This document shows, piece by piece, positions 7,868 through 22,063 of a stretch of DNA of 29,059 nt. The notes beneath the pieces were generated by a model. The model saw only the letters and a program-made list of their open reading frames with translations. It was not told where the DNA came from and did no database searches. The stretch spans positions 1 to 29,059 of the forward strand of contig CAKUPH010000022.1 in assembly GCA_934675115.1 (NCBI GenBank). The letters run 5' to 3'. The position numbers and the translations under genes were made by a program. Source of the DNA: an uncultured Oscillospiraceae bacterium (GTDB taxonomy: Bacteria > Bacillota > Clostridia > Oscillospirales > Oscillospiraceae). Within the stretch, counting starts at the first letter, position 1. Each line of letters opens with the position of its first letter.

Positions 7868-8359
7868 ATGAAGCATACCGAGCAGGCCGCCTATCTGGAA
7901 TGCGTGGCCCCTCTGCTGGAAAGCGAGGAGGTCAACGCCATGAAGCAATGGCGGCGGCATTATTCCACCACCTGTTACGAGCACTCGCTGTTCGTCTCCT
8001 ACGTCGCCTACCGCATGGCGAAAAAGTTCGGCTGGGACGCGCGGACCGCCGCCCGGGCCGGGCTTCTCCACGACCTCTACCTCTACGATCCCGCCGACCG
8101 GGACGCCCACCCGGGAAACCAGTGTCTCGACCACCCGGAGTTCGCCCTCCGGAACGCCCGGGCCCTGTGCCCCGACCTCACCGAGCGGGAGGCCAACGCC
8201 ATCGTCAGCCACATGTTCCCGCTGGCCATCCACCTCCCCCGGAGCCGGGAAGCGGTGGCGGTGAATCTGGCCGACAAGCTGTGCGCCCTCATCGAGGTGG
8301 TCCACCTGAACCGCACCCGGTTCATCCGGCGGCTCATGCCCGTGACCCAGCCCGCGTGA
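7868..8359 (+). CDS. Small HD-domain phosphohydrolase
   Basis: A 163-residue HD-superfamily protein. Likely metal ligands are His39 (YEHSLFVS), His68-Asp69 (GLLHDLYLYD) and Asp136 (NLADKLCA). An HDIG-type uncharacterised family is the best fit; it could act on a nucleotide or phosphate ester. The ATG at 7868 is taken because GAGGTG precedes it and the conserved domain begins directly. The longer frame back to 7661 runs through the promoter. It has its own promoter and terminator, so it is monocistronic and not part of the glmU-prs group that follows. Confidence 0.82.
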   Translation: MKHTEQAAYLECVAPLLESEEVNAMKQWRRHYSTTCYEHSLFVSYVAYRMAKKFGWDARTAARAGLLHDLYLYDPADRDAHPGNQCLDHPEFALRNARALCPDLTEREANAIVSHMFPLAIHLPRSREAVAVNLADKLCALIEVVHLNRTRFIRRLMPVTQPA

Positions 8360-8382
8360 GCCGCGGCCCAAACCGCAGAAAG

Positions 8383-8415
8383 CGCCCGACCGGAGCAGCT
8401 CCGGCCGGGCGTTTT
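8383..8415 (+). terminator. Intrinsic terminator after the HD gene
   Basis: Arms CGCCCG and CCGGAG (8383-8395, one mismatch) pair with 8399-8411 around a CAG loop, followed by TTTT and a T-rich stretch. It separates the HD gene from the glmU-like gene. Confidence 0.85.
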
Positions 8416-8499
8416 CCGTCCTTTTTGCCCGGATTCCTGCAAAAAAGGGCGGTACTTTTGTCGGTCGGAAAAAAATCCGAAGAAAAATGAAAATAACCC

Positions 8500-8527
8500 T
8501 TCAAAATTCTGTTTCTTCTGCTATAAT
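8500..8527 (+). promoter_or_regulatory. Promoter of the glmU-like/prs unit
   Basis: A perfect TATAAT (8522-8527) preceded by TGC (extended -10), with a weaker TTCAAA (8500-8505) 16 bases upstream. The start codon follows at 8561. Confidence 0.75.
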
Positions 8528-8560
8528 GACATTGCATGTTTTGATAAGAGGTGTTGTTAC

Positions 8561-9220
8561 ATGGATCAGGGCTCTTTTGAGCGCAAGCGCGCGGCGCTGC
8601 TGGCCGCGGGCGTAGAGATGATGGACCCCGCTGCGGTCTACGTGGAAGAGGGCGTCACCGTGGGGGCGGGCACCGTCCTCCTGCCGGGCACCATCCTCCG
8701 GGGCGATACCGTCATCGGGAAAAACTGCGAGATCGGCCCCAACTCCATGATCACCAACTGCACCGTCGGAGACGGCGCGGTGGTCAACTCCTCCCAATGC
8801 AATGACTCCGTCATTGAGGGCGGCGCCCACGTGGGCCCCTTCGCCTACATCCGGCCCAACTGCCATGTGGGCAGGGACGTGAAGGTGGGCGACTTTGTGG
8901 AGCTGAAGAACTCCACCATCGGCGAGGGCACCAAGATCAGCCACCTGACCTATATCGGCGACGCCGACGTGGGTGAGCACTGCAACTTCGGCTGCGGCAC
9001 GGTGCTGGTCAACTACGACGGCAAGAAGAAATACCGCACCACCATTGGCGACCACTGCTTCATCGGCTGCAACACCAACCTGGTGTCCCCGGTGAACGTG
9101 GGCGACTGGGCGTACACCGCCGCCGGCTCCACCATCACCAGCGACGTGCCCGAGCACAATCTGGCCATCGCCCGGGCCCGGCAGGTAAATAAGGAACATT
9201 GGCACGACAAGCGCGATTAA
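8561..9220 (+). CDS. Stand-alone GlmU-type acetyltransferase (left-handed beta helix) domain
   Basis: A 219-residue hexapeptide-repeat protein matching only the C-terminal half of GlmU, the glucosamine-1-phosphate N-acetyltransferase part that makes GlcNAc-1-P for peptidoglycan. Active-site positions are kept: Arg98, Lys116, His128 (catalytic base, His363 in E. coli numbering from memory), Tyr131, Asn142 and Asn151-Tyr152. The N-terminal ~230-residue uridylyltransferase domain is absent. The gene has its own promoter and GAGGTG ribosome site, so it is not a frameshift remnant. The position directly before prs is the classical glmU position in Firmicutes, supporting descent from glmU. The uridylyl transfer step must then be encoded elsewhere, or this enzyme acetylates another sugar phosphate. 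Confidence 0.82.
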   Translation: MDQGSFERKRAALLAAGVEMMDPAAVYVEEGVTVGAGTVLLPGTILRGDTVIGKNCEIGPNSMITNCTVGDGAVVNSSQCNDSVIEGGAHVGPFAYIRPNCHVGRDVKVGDFVELKNSTIGEGTKISHLTYIGDADVGEHCNFGCGTVLVNYDGKKKYRTTIGDHCFIGCNTNLVSPVNVGDWAYTAAGSTITSDVPEHNLAIARARQVNKEHWHDKRD

Positions 9221-9267
9221 GCTTTTGACCGCATAAAAAATGTAAGGAAAAGAGAGGTAGTACACAC

Positions 9268-10233
<966 letters not shown>

Positions 10234-10284
10234 GCGCAAGTCCGGGAAAATCGGTGATCTGCCGGGGCTTCCATTTGAATGCTC

Positions 10285-10534
10285 GGCGGAAGTGAATTCC
10301 GCCTGCGCAAATTCTCCGCGCCGCTCCGAATTTACGCGCTGCCGCGCGTCCCGGCTCCCGCCGGTGCCGAAGCTTGTCGTCGGGGACCAAAATCGTCCCC
10401 GACGAGTTCTCAGCCCGCCGCGCGCACTCGCTGCGTTCGCACACTTGCGGGCCGCAGAGTGTTTTTGTCCACGTACACGCCGCGGCCAAAAACGATTTGA
10501 ACTTATTTGCCGCTGCGCGGCAAACTCTGCGAGG
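10285..10534. repeat. Intergenic inverted repeats between prs and pth
   Basis: The ~400 bases between prs and pth have no supportable gene but many perfect palindromes: GGCGGAA/TTCCGCC at 10285-10303; an 11-bp arm pair 10377-10387/10395-10405; GGCCGC/GCGGCC at 10450-10487; and an 8-bp hairpin 10506-10524 followed by CTCTGCGAGG. The last unit closely resembles the 3' half of the terminator at 2904-2935, so it is a member of the same repeat family. The block looks like a dispersed REP-like element inserted into the conserved prs-pth interval. Confidence 0.6.
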
Positions 10535-10577
10535 CTTTCCCCCATTCCGGGAGAGTTGCTTCCTGCCATACTGAACG

Positions 10578-10619
10578 GGGCGAGGGCTATGCCCTCGCCC
10601 TGTTTGAGTCTTTTATTTT
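10578..10619 (+). terminator. Terminator-like hairpin before pth
   Basis: A 10-bp perfect GC-rich stem (10578-10587/10591-10600) with a 3-base loop is followed by an interrupted T-rich run up to 10619. It can end the prs transcript or act as an attenuator for pth, whose ATG is at 10631. Confidence 0.65.
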
Positions 10620-10630
10620 GAGGTGCACCT

Positions 10631-11215
10631 ATGTTTCGAAAAAAGGCCCCCGTCTCCTGGCTCGTGGTCGGGCTGGGCAATCCGGGCGCGAAGTATGAAA
10701 ACACCCGCCACAACGTGGGCTTTATGACCGCCGACGCCCTCGCCGGCCGCAATGGCGAGCCCATCCGCCGCGTCAAGTACCACGCCCTCACCAGCGAGGC
10801 GGTCATCGGCGGGCAGAGCGTCCTGCTCATGAAGCCCACTACCTTTATGAACCTGTCCGGTCAGGCGGTGAGCGAGGCCGCCCGGTTCTACAAGATCCCC
10901 GCCGACCACGTGCTGGTGATCTCCGACGACGTGGATCTCCCTCTGGGCAAGCTGCGCATCCGCAAATCCGGCTCCGCCGGCGGCCACAACGGCCTGAAGC
11001 ACATCATCCAGCTGCTGGGCACCGACCAGTTCCCCCGGCTGAAGATCGGCGTGGGCGGCAAGCCCCACCCCGACTACAACATGGCGGACTGGGTGCTGGG
11101 CCAGTTTCAGGGCGAGGACAAAAAGACCATCGACGACGCCGTGGCCCGGGCCGCGGACGCGGTGGAATGTCTCCTCGCCGATGGCATTGACCGGGCCATG
11201 AACCAATATAATTGA
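10631..11215 (+). CDS. pth: Peptidyl-tRNA hydrolase
   Basis: A 194-residue Pth that releases tRNA from stalled peptidyl-tRNAs. Signature motifs are VVGLGNPG (12-19) and NTRHNVGF with catalytic His27. Others are KPTTFMNLSG with Asn74, SDDVDLPLGK with the catalytic Asp near 100, and GGHNGLK with Asn120. GAGGTG lies just upstream. Its place between prs and mfd is conserved in Firmicutes (spoVC in Bacillus). Confidence 0.97.
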   Translation: MFRKKAPVSWLVVGLGNPGAKYENTRHNVGFMTADALAGRNGEPIRRVKYHALTSEAVIGGQSVLLMKPTTFMNLSGQAVSEAARFYKIPADHVLVISDDVDLPLGKLRIRKSGSAGGHNGLKHIIQLLGTDQFPRLKIGVGGKPHPDYNMADWVLGQFQGEDKKTIDDAVARAADAVECLLADGIDRAMNQYN

Positions 11216-11313
11216 CCGTGAGCAAAACGCCGCGTCCCCTCCCCCCGCCGGGGAACGGGGCGCTTTTGCGCCGTATGGCTTCCATATTTTTCTAATCTTG
11301 TGAGGATCGAACC

Positions 11314-14715
<3,402 letters not shown>

Positions 14716-14744
14716 TTGCGTTTTTGTCCCCGTGGTGGTATAGT
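14716..14744 (+). promoter_or_regulatory. Promoter of the foldase lipoprotein gene
   Basis: TTGCGT (14716-14721) and TATAGT (14739-14744) with a 17-base spacer lie directly after the mfd stop, about 100 bases before the ATG at 14846. Confidence 0.6.
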
Positions 14745-14845
14745 GGGTGAAAGCGCCGGGATTTCCCGCCGCTTCCCTGCTCAAAGGGCCGTATCCGCCC
14801 CGGGCCTTTCCCCGGGAAACACCCAAATGTGATAGGAGAAACAAA

Positions 14846-16036
14846 ATGACAAAGAAACGACTGCTTGCCCTGCTCATGGCCCTTGCCATGTGCTTTGCCC
14901 TGTCCGCCTGCAAAAACAGCGACGCGGACGCATCCGATTCCGCCGAGCCCTCCGAGTCCCCCTCCGACTCCGCCGAACCCTCCGAGTCTCAGGAGATTGT
15001 GGCCGACCTGAGCCAGTCCCTGTATGAGTTCGCCTCCGGCCTGAAGGACGACGGCGTAGCCGCCACCGTCAACGGCACTGAGATCTCCAACGAGATGTTT
15101 CTGTACTGGCTGGCCTCCGACTGCTACATGATGGCCAACTACTACAGCCAGTACGGCATGTCCGCCGACTTTACCGATGCCGAACTCGCCAGCTACCTCA
15201 TTGAAGACGTCAAGACCGCCGTCACCTACTACACCGCCATCCGCGAGATGTGCGAGGAGAACGGCATCTCCGTCACCGAGGAGCAGGAGACCGAGCTCCA
15301 GCGGCAAATCGACGACTACGAGTCCACCAACGGCGAGGGCAGCTTCCAGAAGCTCCTCCAGAGCACCGGCCTGAGCGAGGAGTCCTTCCGCTATGTCAAC
15401 ACCAACGGCTTCCTGTTCACCAATCTTGCCGACAAGCTCATGGGCGAACCGTCCAATGCCGATCTGGAGCAGTACGTGACCGACAATGGCATCTTCTCCG
15501 TCAAACACATTCTCATCAAGACCACCACCAGCGACCAGAAGGATGACGACGGCAACGTGACCCAGACCGCCGACGAGTACAACGCCGAAAAGAAGGCGCT
15601 GGCCGAAAACCTGCTGGCCCAGCTCCAGCAGAGCGACGATATGGAGACCCTGTTTGACGACCTCATGAACGAGTACAGTGAGGACGGCCGGGATTCCGAC
15701 GGCAATCTGGCCAGCCCCGACGGCTACACCTTCAGCGAGGATGACTCTCTGGTGGACGGCTTCCGGGAGGCCGCGCTAGCCCTCGACGTGGGCGAGCTGT
15801 CCGGCATCGTGGAGACCGACTACGGCTACCACATCCTGCTCCGCCTGCCTGTGGATTCCAGCAGCTACCACGACGACTGGATCTCCTCCGGCGCGGACGC
15901 CCGGGTGATGGAGCGGGTAGAGGCCGCTGATGTCACCGTGTCTGACGACATCACCAATCTGGATCTCAATTCCTTCTACAACCGCTACGTGGCCTACCTC
16001 ACCGCCCTTTACAGCGAGGACACCGCCGACAAATAA
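14846..16036 (+). CDS. PrsA/SurA-like peptidyl-prolyl isomerase lipoprotein
   Basis: A 396-residue extracytoplasmic foldase. Residues 1-22 form a lipoprotein signal with lipobox LSAC (Cys22 lipidated). A Ser/Asp/Glu/Pro linker follows, containing two copies of DSAEPSES (31-38, 41-48). Then come a helical SurA_N-like chaperone region (~70-215) and a parvulin (PpiC) rotamase domain (~216-335), from VKHILIK to YGYHILLRL. It helps secreted proteins fold after export. The ATG at 14846 has GATAGGAGA upstream; the longer frame from 14747 lacks a signal peptide. A foldase of this type next to mfd is common in Clostridia. No clear terminator follows before the next promoter at 16062. Confidence 0.92.
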   Translation: MTKKRLLALLMALAMCFALSACKNSDADASDSAEPSESPSDSAEPSESQEIVADLSQSLYEFASGLKDDGVAATVNGTEISNEMFLYWLASDCYMMANYYSQYGMSADFTDAELASYLIEDVKTAVTYYTAIREMCEENGISVTEEQETELQRQIDDYESTNGEGSFQKLLQSTGLSEESFRYVNTNGFLFTNLADKLMGEPSNADLEQYVTDNGIFSVKHILIKTTTSDQKDDDGNVTQTADEYNAEKKALAENLLAQLQQSDDMETLFDDLMNEYSEDGRDSDGNLASPDGYTFSEDDSLVDGFREAALALDVGELSGIVETDYGYHILLRLPVDSSSYHDDWISSGADARVMERVEAADVTVSDDITNLDLNSFYNRYVAYLTALYSEDTADK

Positions 16037-16061
16037 ACGGCGGAAACCGTGAAATTTGCTC

Positions 16062-16090
16062 TTGACACCCGGGGGCCCTCTTGGTAAAAT
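16062..16090 (+). promoter_or_regulatory. Consensus sigma-A promoter of the P-type ATPase unit
   Basis: TTGACA (16062-16067), exactly 17 bases, then TAAAAT (16085-16090). Transcription should start near 16097, at the first base of the riboswitch-like leader. Confidence 0.85.
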
Positions 16091-16096
16091 ACTCCC

Positions 16097-16227
16097 ACGA
16101 TAAGGGAGTAATCAACGGGAGCTTCCCCCGTGACAAGCGTCAACAGCATGACGGCGAACCCGCCGCCTGGCCTTGTATGAAATGATGAGACTTATCCGCA
16201 GTCAACCGCTGCGGATAAGTCTTTTTT
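16097..16227 (+). promoter_or_regulatory. Riboswitch-like leader, probably yybP-ykoY (Mn2+), with intrinsic terminator
   Basis: The leader folds into a closed set of helices. P1 is GATAAG (16099-16104) with CTTATC (16191-16196). Inner stems are ACGGG/CCCGT (16115-16131), ACAAG/CTTGT (16133-16176), GTCA/TGAC (16139-16152) and GGCG/CGCC (16153-16164). The 5' AAGGGAGTA and the 3' CCTGGCCTT and AGACTTATCC segments recall the yybP-ykoY consensus. The 3' strand of P1 is also the 5' arm of a 13-bp terminator (16189-16201/16209-16221, then T6). Ligand-stabilised P1 would therefore block termination: an ON switch. P-type cation ATPases are known targets of this Mn2+ riboswitch. Family assignment is from memory. 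Confidence 0.75.
16189..16227 (+). terminator. Leader terminator competing with riboswitch P1
   Basis: A perfect 13-bp stem (16189-16201 with 16209-16221), loop of 7, followed by six T. It lies before the ATPase gene and includes the P1 3' strand, so it is a regulated terminator. Confidence 0.9.
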
Positions 16228-16334
16228 CATGGCGGGAAGGGCAGGCCTGTCCCAGCTTTCCCCACCATTTTCCCCTGTCGTCTGATATAGTGGTTTCATT
16301 GAAATTCGGAAACAAGAAGAAGGAGTGTTGTCAC

Positions 16335-18968
<2,634 letters not shown>

Positions 18969-19064
18969 TTTTCTGCGGTTCCCCGGCTCTGCTGCCAAAG
19001 ACCCCGGACGCGCCAAAGCACTCCGCAGCATTTCACCGACTCAGCGACGAAAAAATATGAATCA

Positions 19065-19099
19065 AAAAATGTCCTCCGGCATGGCCGGGGGACATTTTT
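19065..19099 (+). terminator. Terminator after the P-type ATPase gene
   Basis: AAAAATGTCC..CCGGC (19065-19080) pairs with GCCGG..GGACATTTTT (19084-19099) around an ATG triloop, with one G-T pair and a T5 end. Confidence 0.85.
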
Positions 19100-19131
19100 C
19101 CGTCTTTTGGCAGCGTTCCGCCAAATGGCGG

Positions 19132-19160
19132 TTGCAAGGGTGAAGCCCTTGCTTTATAAT
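19132..19160 (+). promoter_or_regulatory. Promoter of the MBOAT-DHHW operon with a palindrome in its spacer
   Basis: TTGCAA (19132-19137), 17 bases, then a perfect TATAAT (19155-19160). The palindrome GCAAGGG-TGAAG-CCCTTGC fills 19134-19152, from the -35 box almost to the -10 box. It resembles the palindrome at 349-367 in 17 of 19 positions when one is reversed. Confidence 0.75.
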
Positions 19161-19230
19161 GGGGACTGCTGAAAAAAGGCGGCGCCGAGTTCCGCGCCGC
19201 CGCCCATTACCCGAGAAAGGAGGCCCCGCC

Positions 19231-20628
19231 ATGCTGTTTTCCAGCTCCGTATTCCTGTTCGCGTTCCTGCCCGCGGTGCTGCTGGTGTACTACCTGCCCC
19301 TGCGGCGGTGGCGGCTGGGGCAGAACCTCTTCCTGCTGCTGGCCTCCCTGTTTTTCTACGGCTGGGGCGCGGGCCGCGCCCTGCTGCTCATGGTGGTCTC
19401 CATCCTGATGAACCACCTGCTGGGCCTCTGGGCCGGCCGTGCCCGGGAACGGAGCCGCAGCGTCCGCCCGGCGGTGACGCTGGCGGTGATCTGCAACCTC
19501 TCTCTGCTGTTCGTGTTCAAATATCTTGGCTTTACCGTGTCCGTGCTGCAAGGTCTGGGCATTCCCCTGCCCGCAGTGAGCATCACGCTGCCCATCGGCA
19601 TCTCCTTCTTCACCTTTCAGGCCATGAGCTATGTCTTCGACGTGGCCCGGGGGGACGCGGAGGTGCAGAAAAACCCGCTGTACACCGGCCTGTACGTCTC
19701 CCTTTTCCCCCAGCTGGTGGCCGGGCCCATCGTCAAGTACCAGACGGTGGCCCACGAGCTGCTCCACCGGAAGGAAAACTGGGCGGACTTCTCCGAAGGC
19801 GTCCACCGGTTCCTCATCGGCCTTTCCAAAAAGGTGCTGCTGTCCAACCAGCTGGCCGCCGTGGCCGACGCAGCCTTTGCCGCTGACGCCCCCACCGCCG
19901 CCTTCGCGTGGCTGGGGTCGGTGTGCTATACGCTGCAAATTTACTGCGACTTCTCCGGCTACTCCGACATGGCCATCGGCCTTGGCCGCATGTTCGGCTT
20001 CCACTTTGACGAGAATTTCCAGTGGCCCTATATCTCCCGGAGCGTCTCCGAATTCTGGCGGCGGTGGCACATCTCCCTGTCCTCGTGGTTCCGGGACTAC
20101 GTCTACATCCCGCTGGGGGGCAGCCGGGCGGGCACGGCCAAGCTGGCCCGGAACCTGCTGGTGGTGTGGCTGCTCACCGGCATCTGGCACGGGGCGAACT
20201 GGACGTTCCTGTGCTGGGGCCTGCTGTACTTCGTACTGCTGGCGCTGGAAAAGTTCCTCCATCTGGGCCGGAGCTGGCCACGCCCGCTCCAGCACCTTTA
20301 CACCCTGCTGGCCGTCAACTTCGCGTGGGTGCTCTTCCGGGCGGACAGCCTGACCGCCGCCGGGCGGTATCTGGCCGCCATGTTCGGGGCAAACGGCGGG
20401 TACGAGGCGCTGGCGGGCTTCTATTTCCGGGAAAATATCGTGTTCCTCGCCGCCGCCATGCTCTTCGCCGCCCCCTTCGCCGGGTGGCTCCGGAAAAAGT
20501 CGGAGCGGAGCCGTCTCGCCCCGGTGTGGTCGGTGCTGCTGTCGCTGGCCCTCATCGCCCTGTTCGCCGCGGCGGCGTCCTATCTGGTGAAGCAGACCTA
20601 CAATCCCTTTATTTACTTCCAATTCTAA
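19231..20628 (+). CDS. MBOAT-family membrane-bound O-acyltransferase (AlgI/DltB/PatA-like)
   Basis: A 465-residue polytopic membrane enzyme of the MBOAT family with about ten or more hydrophobic helices. The AlgI-type landmarks are seen: SFFTFQAMSYVFDV, QLVAGPIVKY, YCDFSGYSDMAIGL and SEFWRRWHISLSSWFRDYVYIPLGG (His280). TGIWHGANWTF carries the presumed catalytic His320. It moves acyl (usually acetyl) groups from the cytoplasm to a surface polymer. The ATG at 19231 follows AAAGGAGG. The next gene, 12 bases on, is a DHHW protein, the standard extracytoplasmic partner. The polymer (exopolysaccharide, teichoic acid or peptidoglycan) is unknown, as no glycan genes are nearby. Confidence 0.94.
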   Translation: MLFSSSVFLFAFLPAVLLVYYLPLRRWRLGQNLFLLLASLFFYGWGAGRALLLMVVSILMNHLLGLWAGRARERSRSVRPAVTLAVICNLSLLFVFKYLGFTVSVLQGLGIPLPAVSITLPIGISFFTFQAMSYVFDVARGDAEVQKNPLYTGLYVSLFPQLVAGPIVKYQTVAHELLHRKENWADFSEGVHRFLIGLSKKVLLSNQLAAVADAAFAADAPTAAFAWLGSVCYTLQIYCDFSGYSDMAIGLGRMFGFHFDENFQWPYISRSVSEFWRRWHISLSSWFRDYVYIPLGGSRAGTAKLARNLLVVWLLTGIWHGANWTFLCWGLLYFVLLALEKFLHLGRSWPRPLQHLYTLLAVNFAWVLFRADSLTAAGRYLAAMFGANGGYEALAGFYFRENIVFLAAAMLFAAPFAGWLRKKSERSRLAPVWSVLLSLALIALFAAAASYLVKQTYNPFIYFQF

Positions 20629-20640
20629 GGAGGCGTCCCC

Positions 20641-21852
20641 ATGAAGCGTACCAACACCATCACCGCCGTGCTGTTTCTGGCCGTTCTGGCGGGGATGCTG
20701 GCCCTCACCTGTCTGGGCCTGCCGGAGGTAAAGGCCCAGCTGGCCGCCGGGTGGGCCGGGCAGGCAGAGGACGCGGACCGCTCCCTCCCCGCCAAGGCGG
20801 GCTACGTGGCCGGCCATATGGAGACTGCCCTCAACGACGCGCTGGACCGCTCCCACCTGTTTATCCAGCTCTACGGCGGCATCCAGCGGCTCACCGGCCG
20901 CAGAACGGTGGCCGACGTATCGTCGGATACCACGGTGACGAAGCTCCGGGACGGGGCGCTGACCTTCTGCGGGCTGGACAATCAATATACCGTCCCCACG
21001 GAGCAGGCGGAGAACACCGCCGCCTTCGCGGAGGCGCTGGCGGCCCGGGATATCCCCTTTCTGGCCGTGGCTGCCCCCCAGAAGCTGCGGACGGACGAGG
21101 ATCTGCTGCCCTCCGGCCTGAAGGAGTACGGCAACGAGACGGCAGACACCTACCTTGCCGCCGTTGACGCCGCCGGGGTGGATACCCTCGACCTCCGCCC
21201 GGCCTTTGCGGACAGCGGCCACTGGAACGAGCTGTTTTTCCGCACCGACCACCACTGGAAGCCGGAGGGGGCCTTTTTTGCCTACCAGACGCTGGCGGAT
21301 GAGCTGGACCGCCGGTACGGCTTCGCAACTGACGAGACTTACACCGACCTGAACAGCTACGACCTCACGGTGTACGAGGGCTGGTTTCTGGGCAGTCAGG
21401 GCAAGCGGGTGGGCTCCCTCTATGCGGGGACCGACGATTTCACCGTGTTTTCCCCGAAATTTGACACGAAATTCACCTATTCCATCCCCTCTCAAGACAC
21501 CGTCCGCACCGGGGACTTCAACGAGGCCCTGTGCTTCGGGGAGCGTCTGGCCGAAAAGGACTGGTTCGGCGGCAACCCCTACACCTACTACTCCGGCGGG
21601 GACTACGGCATTTCCGTCATGACCAACGAAAATAATCCGGACGGCCCGCGGATCATCCTCATCCGGGACTCCTTCTCCTGCGCGCTGGCCCCGTTTCTGG
21701 CCCTGTCCTGCGGGGAACTGATCACCGTGGACCTGCGGTATTACGACGGGGACCTCCTCGCGGAGCTCTCCGACCTCCAGCCCGATCTGGTGGTGCTGCT
21801 GTATACTGCGGGCAGCTTCCGACTGTCCACTCTGTTCCAATTTGCCGCCTGA
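20641..21852 (+). CDS. DHHW-family SGNH-like acyltransferase partner (AlgJ/AlgX-like)
   Basis: A 403-residue exported or membrane-tethered protein. Residues ~5-27 form a hydrophobic signal/anchor. The motif Asp203-His204-His205-Trp206 (TDHHWKPEG) defines the DHHW family, and Asp342-Ser344 in ILIRDSFSCAL supplies the presumed nucleophile. Related proteins take acetyl groups from an MBOAT partner and attach them to surface glycans. TAAGGAGG lies 5 bases after the MBOAT stop, so the pair is one operon. A strong terminator follows at 21854. Confidence 0.9.
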   Translation: MKRTNTITAVLFLAVLAGMLALTCLGLPEVKAQLAAGWAGQAEDADRSLPAKAGYVAGHMETALNDALDRSHLFIQLYGGIQRLTGRRTVADVSSDTTVTKLRDGALTFCGLDNQYTVPTEQAENTAAFAEALAARDIPFLAVAAPQKLRTDEDLLPSGLKEYGNETADTYLAAVDAAGVDTLDLRPAFADSGHWNELFFRTDHHWKPEGAFFAYQTLADELDRRYGFATDETYTDLNSYDLTVYEGWFLGSQGKRVGSLYAGTDDFTVFSPKFDTKFTYSIPSQDTVRTGDFNEALCFGERLAEKDWFGGNPYTYYSGGDYGISVMTNENNPDGPRIILIRDSFSCALAPFLALSCGELITVDLRYYDGDLLAELSDLQPDLVVLLYTAGSFRLSTLFQFAA

Positions 21853-21853
21853 A

Positions 21854-21896
21854 CGATGCACCGCCGCGTTTTGTATGCAGCGGTGCATCGCTTTTT
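21854..21896 (+). terminator. Terminator of the MBOAT-DHHW operon
   Basis: An 11-bp perfect stem (21854-21864 with 21880-21890), 15-base loop, then C and T5. Confidence 0.85.
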
Positions 21897-21982
21897 CATT
21901 TATTTCCGTTTTGGAACCTTTTCGACGCAGAAAATTTAACGGATGAAAGTTAGTTAACCTGCTAAATTCTTTCTGTTCCCTG

Positions 21983-22011
21983 TTGATTTTTTTGATACCC
22001 GGGTATATAAT
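21983..22011 (+). promoter_or_regulatory. Promoter of the thl-ctfAB operon with a palindrome overlapping the -10
   Basis: TTGATT (21983-21988), 17 bases, TATAAT (22006-22011). A perfect 12-base palindrome ATACCCGGGTAT (21995-22006) lies in the spacer and touches the -10 box, a natural repressor site. The start codon is at 22064, so the leader is about 45 bases. Confidence 0.8.
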
Positions 22012-22063
22012 TTTTGTGATGCTTCGATCCCTTGTGATTTTACTTTTTTGGAGGTATTGCATT

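Noticed and set aside
11222..11269. Hairpin between pth and mfd as a terminator
   Set aside because: The stem has a bulge and a GC-rich loop, and no T-run follows; it is more likely just intergenic structure.
21935..21975. Possible Rex-type site (GTTAAC near TAAAT) upstream of thl
   Set aside because: The half-sites do not form the inverted repeat required by the Rex consensus.
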